DNA of 64,000 nucleotides from Sphingomonadaceae bacterium (GCA_019239915.1 JAFAZF010000036.1:62001-126000), one strand, 5' to 3'; positions 8,993 through 18,835 are shown, counted from the stretch's first letter. The notes: generated from the letters alone by a model not told the origin. Translations and numbers: made by a program.

Positions 8993-9559
8993 ATGACCAT
9001 GAGCGCCGAACGCCGCTATGGCGGCCAAAGCCAGGAAGCCCGCATCGCCGAGCGGCGCGAGAAGCTGATGCGCGCCGCACTGGCGCTTTACGGCCGCGTC
9101 GGGCCCGCCGACGCCTCGGTGGCGATGATCTGCGCCGAGGCCGGGCTGACGGCGCGCTACTTTTACGAATCCTTCGCCAACCGCGATGCGCTGTTCCTCG
9201 CGGTGTTCGAGGCGGTATGCGCGCGGCTGCTCGAAGGCGTGCGCGAGCGCGCGAACGGCGACGGCGGCGCGGCACTCGGCGCGCTGTTCACTGCGCTGGC
9301 GGAGCATCCGGGGCTGGCGCGGATGTTCGTAGTCGATCTCCATCACGATTCGGATGAGATCCGCGCGGTCGCGAAGCATTTCGGCGTCGCGCTCGCTGCG
9401 CTGATCGCGCCCGGCGTCGACGATCCGCTGCTCCGCGCCGGCGTGATGGGCGCGACGATGCGGATCGCGCGCGCCTGGATCGAGGCGGACTATGCCGCGC
9501 CGATCGAGACCGTCGCGGCCGCCGCCGCGCGTTTCACGCTGGCCGCCCGCTCCGCCTGA
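8993..9559 (+). CDS. TetR/AcrR family transcriptional regulator
   Basis: AERREKLMRAALALYGRVGPADASVAMICAEAGLTARYFYESFANRDALFLAVFEAV HTH; start 8975 also possible. Confidence 0.85.
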   Translation: MTMSAERRYGGQSQEARIAERREKLMRAALALYGRVGPADASVAMICAEAGLTARYFYESFANRDALFLAVFEAVCARLLEGVRERANGDGGAALGALFTALAEHPGLARMFVVDLHHDSDEIRAVAKHFGVALAALIAPGVDDPLLRAGVMGATMRIARAWIEADYAAPIETVAAAAARFTLAARSA

Positions 9560-9677
9560 TTGGCGCGGACGCCTCGCCCCGCCTGCTCGCCAACATGGAT
9601 TAGCCGCACGTCCGGCACGCCTTGACGCATCCGCCAACCCGCGCGACCTAAGGCCGACAGGCATGAAAGGAGAGGCT

Positions 9678-10919
9678 ATGGACCTGGCCAGCCTGATCGG
9701 TCGCATCGTCAAGCAGGGCTCGCTGACGATCACCGGACCCGGCGGGCGCGTGCGCCGCTTCGGCGATGGCAGCGGCTCGGACATCGCAATCCGCGTCGGC
9801 TCGCACTGGACCGGGCTGCGCATGGCGCTCCGCCCCGATCTCGCCGTCGGTGAAGCCTATATGGACGGCCGCCTCGTGATGGAGCGCGGCACGATCTACG
9901 ATCTGCTGCTGCTCGCGGGGCAGAACCAGTCGCTCGGCTATGGCCACGACAATCGCGCCTGGCCGGTGCGCGTCTGGCGCTGGGTCCATCGTCACCTCAG
10001 CCAGTGGAACGGCCGCGTCGCCGCGCGTCGCAACGTCGCCCGCCATTACGACATCTCGAACGCGCTCTACCGCCGCTTCCTCGATGCCGACATGCAGTAT
10101 AGCTGCGCCTATTTCGCCGACCCTGCGATGACCATCGATCAGGCGCAGGCCGCGAAGAAGGCGCACATCGCCGCCAAGCTCGATCTCCGCCCCGGCGCCC
10201 GCGTGCTCGACATCGGCTGCGGCTGGGGCGGCATGGGTCTCACCCTTGCGGGCGATTGGGGCGCCGACGTCACCGGCGTGACGCTCTCGACCGCGCAGCA
10301 TCTGCTCGCCAACGAGCGTGCGCGGGAGGCCGGCCTCGCCGATCACGCCCGCTTCCAACTCGTCGATTATCGCGACGTCACGGGCAGCTTCGATCGCATC
10401 GTCTCGGTCGGCATGTTCGAGCATGTCGGCGTGCCCAACTACCAAAACTATTTCGACGCGATCGCGCGGCTTCTCGAGGAAGACGGCGTCGCGGTCGTCC
10501 ATGCGATCGGCCGCCACGGCGAGCCGGCGGTCACCAACGCCTGGCTGGCGAAGTACATCTTCCCCGGCGGCTACATCCCCGCGCTTTCGGAGGTGATCCC
10601 GCGCATCGAGCGGGCCGGCCTCTGGATCACCGACATGGAGATCCTCCGGCTGCACTATGCCGAGACGCTGCGGCGGTGGCGCGCGCGCTTCGTCGCGCAG
10701 CAGGAAGCGATCCTCGCCGAATATGACGAACGCTTCTTCCGCATGTTCGAATTCTATCTCGCCGGCGCCGAGGTGGCGTTCCGCGAGGGCGGGCTGATGG
10801 TGTTCCAGCTTCAGCTCGCCAAGCGCATCGATGCGCTACCGATCACGCGCGACTATATGGCCGAAGCCGAACGGTCACGCTCGGGCGGCGCGGGCGCGCT
10901 GCGGCTCGCCGCCGAATAG
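9678..10919 (+). CDS. cfa: Cyclopropane-fatty-acyl-phospholipid synthase family
   Basis: RPGARVLDIGCGWGGMGLTLAGDWGADVTGVTLSTAQ SAM motif; CFA C-term; SD AAAGGAGAGG before ATG. Confidence 0.9.
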   Translation: MDLASLIGRIVKQGSLTITGPGGRVRRFGDGSGSDIAIRVGSHWTGLRMALRPDLAVGEAYMDGRLVMERGTIYDLLLLAGQNQSLGYGHDNRAWPVRVWRWVHRHLSQWNGRVAARRNVARHYDISNALYRRFLDADMQYSCAYFADPAMTIDQAQAAKKAHIAAKLDLRPGARVLDIGCGWGGMGLTLAGDWGADVTGVTLSTAQHLLANERAREAGLADHARFQLVDYRDVTGSFDRIVSVGMFEHVGVPNYQNYFDAIARLLEEDGVAVVHAIGRHGEPAVTNAWLAKYIFPGGYIPALSEVIPRIERAGLWITDMEILRLHYAETLRRWRARFVAQQEAILAEYDERFFRMFEFYLAGAEVAFREGGLMVFQLQLAKRIDALPITRDYMAEAERSRSGGAGALRLAAE

Positions 10920-11888
10920 TCATGCCGCCGCCGCGAACGCCGCCGCCGCGCCAAGCAGCCCGGGCTGCGGATGCGTCGCGAGCCGGACCGGGATCGCACC
11001 CATATAGCCGCTGTGCCGCCCCTTGGCGGTGAAGCGCGCGGCAAAGCCGGACGCGCGTAGCGGCGCTATCATGCGCTGGGTCAGGCTGCCGACGAGCACG
11101 ACCCCGGCGGCACCGTGGGCGAGCGCGAGATCGCCGACGACCGCGCCGTAGCTCAGGCAGAAGCGATCGAGCGCGGCGCGCGCGTGCGGATCATCGCCGC
11201 CGAGCGCGGCCGCCCAGAGATCGGCGTCGGCGAGGGGCGCGGCCTTCTGCCCCTCCTCGGCCCGCAGCGCTTCATGGATCGCGACCAGCCCTGCCCCGCA
11301 CACCACGCGCTCGTTCGAAACGCGGCCATGCCGCCGCAGCAGCCGCGCGTGCAGTGCCTGCTCGAATGCGTCGAGCGGCGCGAACGCGGTATGGCCGCCC
11401 TCCGTCTCGATCACCTGCGCGCCGGCAGCGCCGCGCAGCACGATCGCGACGCCGAGCCCGGTGCCGGGGCCGACGATGCTGATCGCGCCGTGGGTCGGCA
11501 GCGGTCCCTCGGGTCCGCAAACCCGCGCGAAATCACCCTCCGGCAGCACCGCAACGGCATGGCCGACCGCGCCGAAATCGTTGATCAGCAGCACCCGCTC
11601 CAACCCGAGCGCTTCGGCGAGCCCGTCCCGCGCGATCCGCCACGGGCTGTTCGTGAAGCTGATCGTCGCGCCGCGCACCGGCCCCGCCACGGCGAAAGCG
11701 GCGGCCTCCGGCAGCGGCCGGCCGAGCCGCTCGCCATAGCAGCGCAGCGCGGCGGCGAGATCGGGATAGTCGTGCGCCGGCAGGCTGACGACGTCGCGCA
11801 GCACCGGCACGCCCCCGCCCAAGCACGCGATCGCGAAGCGCGCATGGGTGCCGCCGATATCGCCGACGACGATGTCGCGTGGCGTCAC
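10920..11888 (-). CDS. glk: Glucokinase
   Basis: VVGDIGGTHARFAI ... LLINDFGAVGHAV ... GPGTGLGVA; GTG start. Confidence 0.9.
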   Translation of the reverse strand: MTPRDIVVGDIGGTHARFAIACLGGGVPVLRDVVSLPAHDYPDLAAALRCYGERLGRPLPEAAAFAVAGPVRGATISFTNSPWRIARDGLAEALGLERVLLINDFGAVGHAVAVLPEGDFARVCGPEGPLPTHGAISIVGPGTGLGVAIVLRGAAGAQVIETEGGHTAFAPLDAFEQALHARLLRRHGRVSNERVVCGAGLVAIHEALRAEEGQKAAPLADADLWAAALGGDDPHARAALDRFCLSYGAVVGDLALAHGAAGVVLVGSLTQRMIAPLRASGFAARFTAKGRHSGYMGAIPVRLATHPQPGLLGAAAAFAAAA

Positions 11889-11896
11889 GCCCGCGC

Positions 11897-12373
11897 TCAG
11901 GGCACCTGTTCGCCGGGATCGACGCCCCAGATGTCCGCGATCTCGACATAGCCGGCGCGGCCGCCGGCATCGAAGTTGCACCAACCGTTGGCGCAATGCG
12001 AAATCCGGCCGACGACGCCCGGCGCCGCCATCCAGGCGACGCGCGACTCGCGATCGGGCGAGACGCGCAGCGGCTTCGGCGCATCCTTGATCATCGCGGT
12101 GCGCTTGTCGCCGAGCAGGTGGACGAGCAGCCAGCCCTCGGCGCCGTCGGGATCCTGCACCTTGCGCCAGCTCTGGTAGATCTCGACGACCTTCAGCGGC
12201 AGCCCGGCGCGCTGATAGAGCCAGGAGGCTGGGAAGTTGCGCCCCGGACCGGTGCGCATCCGCGCCTGGCCGGCGGTGATTGAGGCCCAATAGGGCGGCT
12301 TCTTGGCGACATCGGCCTGCGCGGCACCGGCAAGCCCGATCATCAGGAGCAGTGCTCCCATCACCTTCTGCAT
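11897..12373 (-). CDS. Secreted bacterial SH3-domain protein
   Basis: Signal peptide followed by ARMRTGPGRNFPASWLYQRAGLPLKVVEIYQSWRKVQDPDGAEGWLLVHLL. Confidence 0.8.
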   Translation of the reverse strand: MQKVMGALLLMIGLAGAAQADVAKKPPYWASITAGQARMRTGPGRNFPASWLYQRAGLPLKVVEIYQSWRKVQDPDGAEGWLLVHLLGDKRTAMIKDAPKPLRVSPDRESRVAWMAAPGVVGRISHCANGWCNFDAGGRAGYVEIADIWGVDPGEQVP

Positions 12374-12404
12374 CTCGCCGGTCTCCACTCAACACGCCGA
12401 TCGA

Positions 12405-12478
12405 CCGCGCTTGTCGAAGGGCCGCTCTTTCTTCACCGCGAAAGAAGAACAGGCTTCGGCGAGCTCGGCCCGAACGGG
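12405..12478. repeat. Degenerate family A repeat
   Basis: GCTTGTCGAAGGGCCGCTCTTTCTTCACCGCGAAAGAAGAACAGGCTTCGGCGAGCTCGGCCCGAACGGG. Confidence 0.55.
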
Positions 12479-12581
12479 AAGCCCACAGGATCAATTTGCC
12501 CGCCTTAGCGCCAAGCAAAGCGCCGCATCAACCGCGCCCGTGCTTGACGCTGTGGACGGCGCGCGCCTAGCGGGGAGGCGG

Positions 12582-13583
12582 ATGCCGAGCTCGCCCTCCC
12601 GCCCCGCCCGACCGCGCGTCGTCGTGACGCAACGGCTGCCGTGCGACGTCGAGGCGCGCATGGCCGAGCTGTTCGACGTCGCCTTCGCGGCTTCGGAGGA
12701 GGCGCCGTCGCGCGATGCCCTCGCAGCGGCGATGGCGGCGTGCGACGTGCTGGTGCCGACCGTCACCGACGAACTCGACGCCGATCTGATCGCCGCCGCG
12801 CCCGACCGGCTCAAGCTGATCGCGAGCTTCGGCGCCGGCGTCGACCATATCGATCTGAAGGCGGCGCGCACGCGCGGCATCCTCGTCACCAACACTCCGG
12901 GCGTGCTCACCGAAGATACTGCCGACATGACGATCGCGCTGATCGTGTCGGTGGTGCGGCGGCTGGCCGAGGGCGAAAAGCTGGTCCGCGCCGGCCATTG
13001 GAGCGGCTGGAGCCCCTGTTTCATGCTCGGCCATCGGCTCTCCGGCAAGACGATGGGCATAATCGGCATGGGCCGCATCGGCCAGGCGGTCGCCCGCCGC
13101 GCCCGCGCCTTCGGCCTGTCGGTCCGCTATCACAACCGCCGCCGCCTGCCGGAGGTGGTGGAGCAGGAGACCAGCGCGATCTACTCCGCCGACCTCGACG
13201 AGATGCTCGCCGACGTCGACATCGTCTCGATCCATTGCCCGCACACGCCCGAGACGCATCATCTGCTTGGGCGCGAGCGGCTCGAGCTGATCGGCGCGCA
13301 GGGCTATCTGATCAACATCGCGCGTGGCGAGATCGTCGAAGAGGCCGCGCTGATCGACGCGCTCGAGAACGGCGCCATCGCCGGCGCCGGTCTCGACGTG
13401 TTCGAGCATGAGCCCGCGATCGACCGGCGCCTGCTCGCGCTCCAGAATGTCGTATTGCTGCCGCACATGGGTTCGGCGACAGTCGAGGCGCGCAGCGCGA
13501 CCGGTACCAAGGTGATCGCCAACATCCGCGCCTGGGTCGATGGCCACCGCCCGCCCGATCAGGTCATCGAGGGCTGGGCTTAG
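12582..13583 (+). CDS. D-isomer-specific 2-hydroxyacid dehydrogenase
   Basis: GKTMGIIGMGRIGQAVARRARAFGLSVRYHNRR NAD-binding motif; SD GGGGAGG before ATG. Confidence 0.92.
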   Translation: MPSSPSRPARPRVVVTQRLPCDVEARMAELFDVAFAASEEAPSRDALAAAMAACDVLVPTVTDELDADLIAAAPDRLKLIASFGAGVDHIDLKAARTRGILVTNTPGVLTEDTADMTIALIVSVVRRLAEGEKLVRAGHWSGWSPCFMLGHRLSGKTMGIIGMGRIGQAVARRARAFGLSVRYHNRRRLPEVVEQETSAIYSADLDEMLADVDIVSIHCPHTPETHHLLGRERLELIGAQGYLINIARGEIVEEAALIDALENGAIAGAGLDVFEHEPAIDRRLLALQNVVLLPHMGSATVEARSATGTKVIANIRAWVDGHRPPDQVIEGWA

Positions 13584-13629
13584 ACCTCCCGGCGGATCGG
13601 CAGCGCCCGCTTTTGGTGGAGAGTTGCCG

Positions 13630-14010
13630 CTAGCTCCCCTCCCTGGAAGGGAGGGGCTGGGGGTGGGTTGCGGCGCGGGCGATCGCCTCGTTGATAGCCC
13701 CGACCACAGCCGCAAGCGCGTTCCGCACCTCGCTGTTCCAGAACCGCAGGATGATCCATCCGCGTCGCTCGAGTTCAGCGGTGCGGTCCGCGTCCTCATC
13801 GCCGCAAACGCCGTGCTGACCACCATCGACCTCGATGGCGATCTTCAGGCTACGGCAGGCGAAGTCGAGAATGAAGCGATCGACGACGAGCTGCCGGGTG
13901 AAGCGCGGCCGCTGCTGGCAAAGGACGCTCCACAACAAACGTTCCTCGAACGTCGATCCGGAGCGTAGGCAGCGCGCGTTGCTGGTCAGCTCCGGCGGAA
14001 CGCGCTCCAT
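13630..14010 (-). CDS. DUF559 family endonuclease-like protein inside a palindrome-flanked element
   Basis: STFEERLLWSVLCQQRPRFTRQLVVDRFILDFACRSLKIAIEVDGGQHG...RRGWIILRFWNSEV; PD-(D/E)XK-like D...EVDG pattern; C-term HPQPLPSREGS* encoded by the repeat arm. Confidence 0.85.
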   Translation of the reverse strand: MERVPPELTSNARCLRSGSTFEERLLWSVLCQQRPRFTRQLVVDRFILDFACRSLKIAIEVDGGQHGVCGDEDADRTAELERRGWIILRFWNSEVRNALAAVVGAINEAIARAATHPQPLPSREGS

Positions 14011-14080
14011 CGTCGCAGCCTAGCGAGCGCTCCGAGCGCCGCAACCCACCCCCAGCCCCTCCCCTCCAGGGAGGGGAGCT
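13632..14080. mobile_element. Putative DUF559-carrying palindromic element (449 bp)
   Basis: 45-bp arms 13632-13676 and 14036-14080 in inverted orientation, 44/45 identical, flanking the DUF559 ORF. Confidence 0.6.
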
Positions 14081-14207
14081 TAAGGTCCGCTAATGGGCGA
14101 AAGCTGTCCTACCAACTACGTCACCCAGGGCTTGACCCGGGGTCCCGCCCACTGCGAATGGCGGCCACCGGGGCGAAAGCTGCCGCCGACAGTTCGCGCG
14201 CAGCTGA

Positions 14208-14909
14208 CTAGCCTAGCCCTGCTATCCACTCCGCGATGAGCGTGCGTCCCGCCGCCACTGCGCTTGGCCCTAGCGCTGCATAATCCCGCCGCAGCGTCGG
14301 CACGTCGGTCCCAGCCTGCGCAACATAGTCTTCGCCCTCCGCAAGCCACACTTCGAAGCGTTCGTCCGTTCCCATCTCGGGATGGCATTGCAGCGCGAGC
14401 AACCGGTCACCCTTGCGAAACGCCTGGTTGGGATAGGCCCGCGTCGAGGCGAGCAGCTCGGCGCCCGCGGGCAGATCGAACGTGTCGCCGTGCCAGTGCA
14501 GCACCGGCACGTCTTCCAGATGCCGCAGCGGCGAGGCGGCACCCGCCTCGTTTATCGCGACCGGCGCGAAGCCGACCTCCTTCACCGGGCCGGGATAGAC
14601 CCGCGCGCCGAGCGCGGCGGCGATCAGCTGCGATCCGAGGCAGACGCCGATCGTCGGCTTGCCCGCCGCGATGCGATGCCGCACCGCTTCGATCTCGGCG
14701 GCGAGCCAAGGGTGGCGATCGGTCTCGTAGACACCCATCGGGCCGCCCATCAGCAGGATGAGGTCTGGCCCCTCGAAATCGATCTTCGCGAAGCTCTGGC
14801 AGCTCACGTCGATCCGCTCGAGCGCATAGCCCGCTGCCTCCACCGGCTCGCGGAAGCCGGCGATGCCTTCGAACGGGGTGTGGCGGATGATGAGGCCGGT
14901 GCGGGTCAT
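14208..14909 (-). CDS. Class I glutamine amidotransferase (GMP synthase-like)
   Basis: LILLMGGPMGVYETDRHPWL ... PTIGVCLGSQLIAAALGARVYPG ... LALQCHPEM. Confidence 0.9.
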   Translation of the reverse strand: MTRTGLIIRHTPFEGIAGFREPVEAAGYALERIDVSCQSFAKIDFEGPDLILLMGGPMGVYETDRHPWLAAEIEAVRHRIAAGKPTIGVCLGSQLIAAALGARVYPGPVKEVGFAPVAINEAGAASPLRHLEDVPVLHWHGDTFDLPAGAELLASTRAYPNQAFRKGDRLLALQCHPEMGTDERFEVWLAEGEDYVAQAGTDVPTLRRDYAALGPSAVAAGRTLIAEWIAGLG

Positions 14910-14992
14910 CGGGCGCAGCGTAATGGCGGTAGCGCGCGGACGAAACCGCAGATAATCTTGAGAGCCGGAAAGCCCTCTCCCTACGACCCGTA

Positions 14993-15090
14993 GCCCTCCC
15001 TGGAAGGGAAGGGTTGGCGTGGGTGGATACGCGGCGGAGCGCTTTACATCGAAGCAACCCACCCCCGGCCCCTCCCTTCCAGGGAGGGGA
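14993..15090. repeat. Family B palindromic repeat without a gene
   Basis: CCCTCCCTGGAAGGGAAGGGTTGGCGTGGGTGG ... CAACCCACCCCCGGCCCCTCCCTTCCAGGGAGGGG. Confidence 0.85.
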
Positions 15091-15099
15091 GATGCGGGT

Positions 15100-16509
15100 T
15101 CAGTCCCCCGTCAGGATGCGATCGACGAGCTGCTTTGTGGTCGGCACGAAGCCGTTGGAATAGAAGGGGTCCTGCTTGAAGCGATAGGCGGCGTGGCCGG
15201 CGAACATCAAATTGTGGTCGATGTCGCCGCCATGCGCGATCTCCTGCAGCGTCTTCTGGATGCAGAAGCTGCGCGGATCGGCCAGCCGGCCGGTCGAGTT
15301 GGTCTCGCTGTCCGCCCAGGATGAGAACTGGCACTGGCTGAGGCAGCCCATGCAGTCGGCTTGATCGCGGCGAATGATCTTCGTCTCCTCCGGCGTGACG
15401 AAGACGAGCGTGTTGTCGGGCGTCTTGAGGCCGACGGTGTAGCCCTGCCCCACCCATTCGCGCGCGCGGATGAGGTCGCCCTTGGTCACCCAGAAGCTCT
15501 TGCCCTTCACGCCAACGTCGAGCTGATACTGGTGGTCCCCCGCCGCTTGCGTCGAGAACGGCACCTGCCGCTCGGAACGCGCCTCGAGGTTGCGCAGGAA
15601 GTCGTTGCGCACCGCGCTCGAATAGAAGCCGGTCGGCGAGAAGCGGTGCAGGAGCACGTCGCCCTCGTTCAACTCGGTCAGTCGCTGCTTCCACGCCTCC
15701 GGGATCGGGCTCTCCTGCGTGAGCAGCGGCCGCGTGCCGAACTGGAAGGCGATGCTGCCGAGCTCGACATTGTCGATCCAGTCGTCCCACTCGCGCAGGA
15801 ACCAGACGTTGCCCGCCATCACGATCGGCGTCGAATCGGGGATGCCGCCCTCGCGCATCGTCTCGCGCAGCGCCTTCACGCGCGGATAGGGATCCTCGGG
15901 GACCAGCGGATCTTCGGCGTTGGAAAGACCGTTATGGCCGCCCGCCTTCCACGGATCCTCGTAGACCACCGCCGCGAGCCACTCCGCCGCCTTCGAATAG
16001 GCGCGCTTCCACAGCGCCCGGAACGCGCGCGCGGAGCTGATGATCGGCAGGTAGCTGACCTCGTGCGAGGCGGCGATCTCGGACAGCCGATAGGGCATGC
16101 CGGCGCCGCAGGTGACGCCCGCGACGAGCCCCTTGGTGCGTTCGAGCACGCCCTGCAGCACCTGCTGCGCGCCGCCCATCTCCCACAGCACGTTGATGTT
16201 GATCGCGCCCCTGCCGCCGGCGATCTCGTAGGCGCGCTTGACCTGCTCGACCGCGCCGTCGATCGCGTAGCGGATCAGTTCCTCGTGGCGCTCGCGCCGG
16301 GTCAGCGCGTGGTAGACCTGCGGGACGATCTTGCCCTCGGGATCGTAGCTGTCGGCATTGACCGCCGAGACGGTGCCGATGCCGCCCGCAGCCGCCCAGG
16401 CGCCCGAGCTCGCATGATTGGTGGCGGACACGCCCTTGCCGCCTTCGACCAGCGGCCACACCTCGCGTCCGCCATAGAATATCGGCCGCAGACCCTTGAA
16501 CACCAGCAT
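15100..16509 (-). CDS. Nitronate monooxygenase
   Basis: NINVLWEMGGAQQVLQGV...GLVAGVTCGAGMPYRLSEIA...PIVMAGNVWFLREWDDW. Confidence 0.8.
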   Translation of the reverse strand: MLVFKGLRPIFYGGREVWPLVEGGKGVSATNHASSGAWAAAGGIGTVSAVNADSYDPEGKIVPQVYHALTRRERHEELIRYAIDGAVEQVKRAYEIAGGRGAININVLWEMGGAQQVLQGVLERTKGLVAGVTCGAGMPYRLSEIAASHEVSYLPIISSARAFRALWKRAYSKAAEWLAAVVYEDPWKAGGHNGLSNAEDPLVPEDPYPRVKALRETMREGGIPDSTPIVMAGNVWFLREWDDWIDNVELGSIAFQFGTRPLLTQESPIPEAWKQRLTELNEGDVLLHRFSPTGFYSSAVRNDFLRNLEARSERQVPFSTQAAGDHQYQLDVGVKGKSFWVTKGDLIRAREWVGQGYTVGLKTPDNTLVFVTPEETKIIRRDQADCMGCLSQCQFSSWADSETNSTGRLADPRSFCIQKTLQEIAHGGDIDHNLMFAGHAAYRFKQDPFYSNGFVPTTKQLVDRILTGD

Positions 16510-16639
16510 CTCCACACGGAAATCCGCGCGCTCATAGCAGAGCCGCAAAAACTTGCATGAAGAAACTGTAATGTTTGCAGTGAGGTTTCCGTCCTCGCCT
16601 CCCGGTCGGTTCCGTTCATCCTGAGCGAACGGATTTCTT

Positions 16640-17797
16640 TTAGCGGTTTGCCAGCGCGCCCGGCCGCCGCATCGCTTCCTCATAGAGCGCGCGATAGGCG
16701 GCGATCATCGCGCCTTCGCGATAATGCGCCTCGGCATGGGCGCGGTTGGCCGCGCCGATGCGATGACGAAGGTCGCGGCTTTCGGCCAGGCGCGCGATCG
16801 CGGCGGCAAGACCGTCCTCGTCCTCGAGCGGCACGACATAGGGCTTGTTCGGCGCCGCGACCATCGCGCGCACGTCCCCCACTTCGGTGGATACCGTCGG
16901 CAGACAGGCCGCCATCGCCTCGACGAGGCTGATCGGAAACTGCTCGCTGTCCGACGAGAGTGCGAAAATGTCGAAATGGCCCACATACTGTTCGGGATGA
17001 GCGACGAAGCCCGGCAGCAGCACGCGATCGCCGATCCCCAGTCGCTCCGCTTCGGCGACAATGGCTGCGCGCTCCGGCCCCTCGCCGACGATCACCAGCC
17101 GTGCCTTCACGCGGCTGGCGGCGAGCGCGCGCACCAGCCGCGGCAGGTTCTTGACCGCGCGCAAGCCCGCGACGGTGCCGATCACGACGTCGCCGGGCTC
17201 GCGCCGGAAGCCGGGGATCGCACCCGGCACCGGCGCCCCGACGAACCGCTCGACCGCGATCCCGTTGGCGATGCGCCGCACGCGCCGCGCCGATTGCCCC
17301 CAGCTCTTGCGCGCGATGCGCTCGAGCCGCTCGGACGGCACCACGAGCGCGTGCGCGGCGCCGAGCGCGGCGCGGCGGAAGTGCACCCGCTTGGACTTCT
17401 GGCGGACGAGTTCGTCCTCGTTGAACCCGTCCTCGTGGTGGATCAGCGGCGGCAGCTTCATCACCGGCGCGAACAGGCGGCGCGCCATCACCCCGTCCAT
17501 CGAGCCCCAATTGTAGCTCAGCACGAGATCGAAGCCGGCCATGAACCGGGCGAGCTGGCGATAGCGGCCGAGCGCCGGCCGCCCCTCGAGCGACGGTGCG
17601 CCCGGAAACGCCACCCTGACCCCCGGCGCGATCAGCGCGCGAGCGCCGAGCGCGTCGGGCACTGCGCTCAGCACGGCGTGCTCGGCGGCGGGCCCCCAGG
17701 CGTTCATCAGGCGGACCGCGCGCATCTCCTTGCCGCCGGGGGCGAAGGTGGAATGAAGATGCAGGATCCGAACGGGCACGGTCCGCTTATGCCTCAC
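16640..17797 (-). CDS. Glycosyltransferase, GT4-like
   Basis: VPVRILHLHSTFAPGGKEMRAVRLMNAWG; GDVVIGTVAGLRAVKNLPRLVRALA; FALSSDSEQFPISLVEAMA. Confidence 0.85.
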   Translation of the reverse strand: MRHKRTVPVRILHLHSTFAPGGKEMRAVRLMNAWGPAAEHAVLSAVPDALGARALIAPGVRVAFPGAPSLEGRPALGRYRQLARFMAGFDLVLSYNWGSMDGVMARRLFAPVMKLPPLIHHEDGFNEDELVRQKSKRVHFRRAALGAAHALVVPSERLERIARKSWGQSARRVRRIANGIAVERFVGAPVPGAIPGFRREPGDVVIGTVAGLRAVKNLPRLVRALAASRVKARLVIVGEGPERAAIVAEAERLGIGDRVLLPGFVAHPEQYVGHFDIFALSSDSEQFPISLVEAMAACLPTVSTEVGDVRAMVAAPNKPYVVPLEDEDGLAAAIARLAESRDLRHRIGAANRAHAEAHYREGAMIAAYRALYEEAMRRPGALANR

Positions 17798-17928
17798 GCC
17801 CGCTTAACGTGGGGTGTCGCGGATCACGTCGCGATGTGCAGCCGGTCCCGAACTGCCAACCCTCGGACCAAGTCCATGCGCTGCTAACGCCGTAGCGGGT
17901 GCGTGCGTGACCCGTGCATTCTCCGACG

Positions 17929-18798
17929 CTACGCCGCTACGCGCGTCAGCAGGCGATTGATCGCGCGCCGCGCCTCCGGCTCGTCCAGTGAGGGCGCATG
18001 GCCGACGCGCGGCAGCGTGACGAGCTCGGCGCGCGGCAGACGGCGCGCCATCTCCTCGGCGATCGAGGGCGAGAGCACGTCGGAAAGGCCGCCGCGCACG
18101 ATCAGGCCGGGCACGTCGCGCAGGCTGTCCAGCGTAGGCCACAGATCGGTCGACGGCGCCGCGCCCTGGACTTGGCGGAACGGCTCCGCGAGCCGCGCAT
18201 CATAATCGAGCACGACGCGGCCGGCAGGGGTCAGCCGGCACAGCCGCTTGGCCATGCGCAGCCAATCTTCGATGTCGTAGTCGGGGTAGGCGACGCCCTG
18301 CACCTCGGCGATCGCACGCGCGGCATGCAACCAGGTCGGCCAGCTACCGCCCTTGCCGACATAGGTACGGATTCGCGCCAGCCCCTCCTCCTCGATCACC
18401 GGGCCGATGTCATTGAGCAGCACGCCGGCGAGCCGGCCCGCGCCCGAGGCGCCGAGCAGCATCGCGAGCAGGCCGCCGAGCGAAGTTCCGAACAGCACGA
18501 AACGGCCGAGGCCGAGCTGCGTCACCAGCGCCTCGATGTCGCGCAGGTAGATCAGCGGCACATAGTTCAACGGATTCTTGTCATAGGCGCTTTCACCGCG
18601 GCCGCGCAGCTCCGCGCAGATCACACGCCAGTTGGGCGCCAGCGCCTCGGCGATGCCCTCGAAGTCGCGCACGTTGCGCGTGAGCCCGGGCAGGCAGAGG
18701 ATCGGCGGCCGGGCGTGATGCTCGCCGTCGGCATAATCGCGATAATGGAGGCGGAGGCTATCCTCTGACCACCAGAAGCCGTCCCGCCAACCCGCCAT
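17929..18798 (-). CDS. Alpha/beta hydrolase
   Basis: PPILCLPGLTRNVRDF; LFGTSLGGLLAMLLGA nucleophile elbow; LPRVGHAPSLDEPEA. Confidence 0.9.
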   Translation of the reverse strand: MAGWRDGFWWSEDSLRLHYRDYADGEHHARPPILCLPGLTRNVRDFEGIAEALAPNWRVICAELRGRGESAYDKNPLNYVPLIYLRDIEALVTQLGLGRFVLFGTSLGGLLAMLLGASGAGRLAGVLLNDIGPVIEEEGLARIRTYVGKGGSWPTWLHAARAIAEVQGVAYPDYDIEDWLRMAKRLCRLTPAGRVVLDYDARLAEPFRQVQGAAPSTDLWPTLDSLRDVPGLIVRGGLSDVLSPSIAEEMARRLPRAELVTLPRVGHAPSLDEPEARRAINRLLTRVAA

Positions 18799-18835
18799 GC
18801 TTGCGCCTCCCGCTTGGCCGCCCCCATATCGCGGC

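Noticed and set aside
13621-14085. CRISPR or tandem-repeat array interpretation of the GGGG-rich repeats
   Set aside because: Copies are inverted pairs around unique sequence, not regularly spaced direct repeats; no cas genes.
16605-16630. Short CCGTTCATCCTGAGCGAACGG segment near nitronate monooxygenase
   Set aside because: Resembles a truncated family A arm but too short to count as an element.
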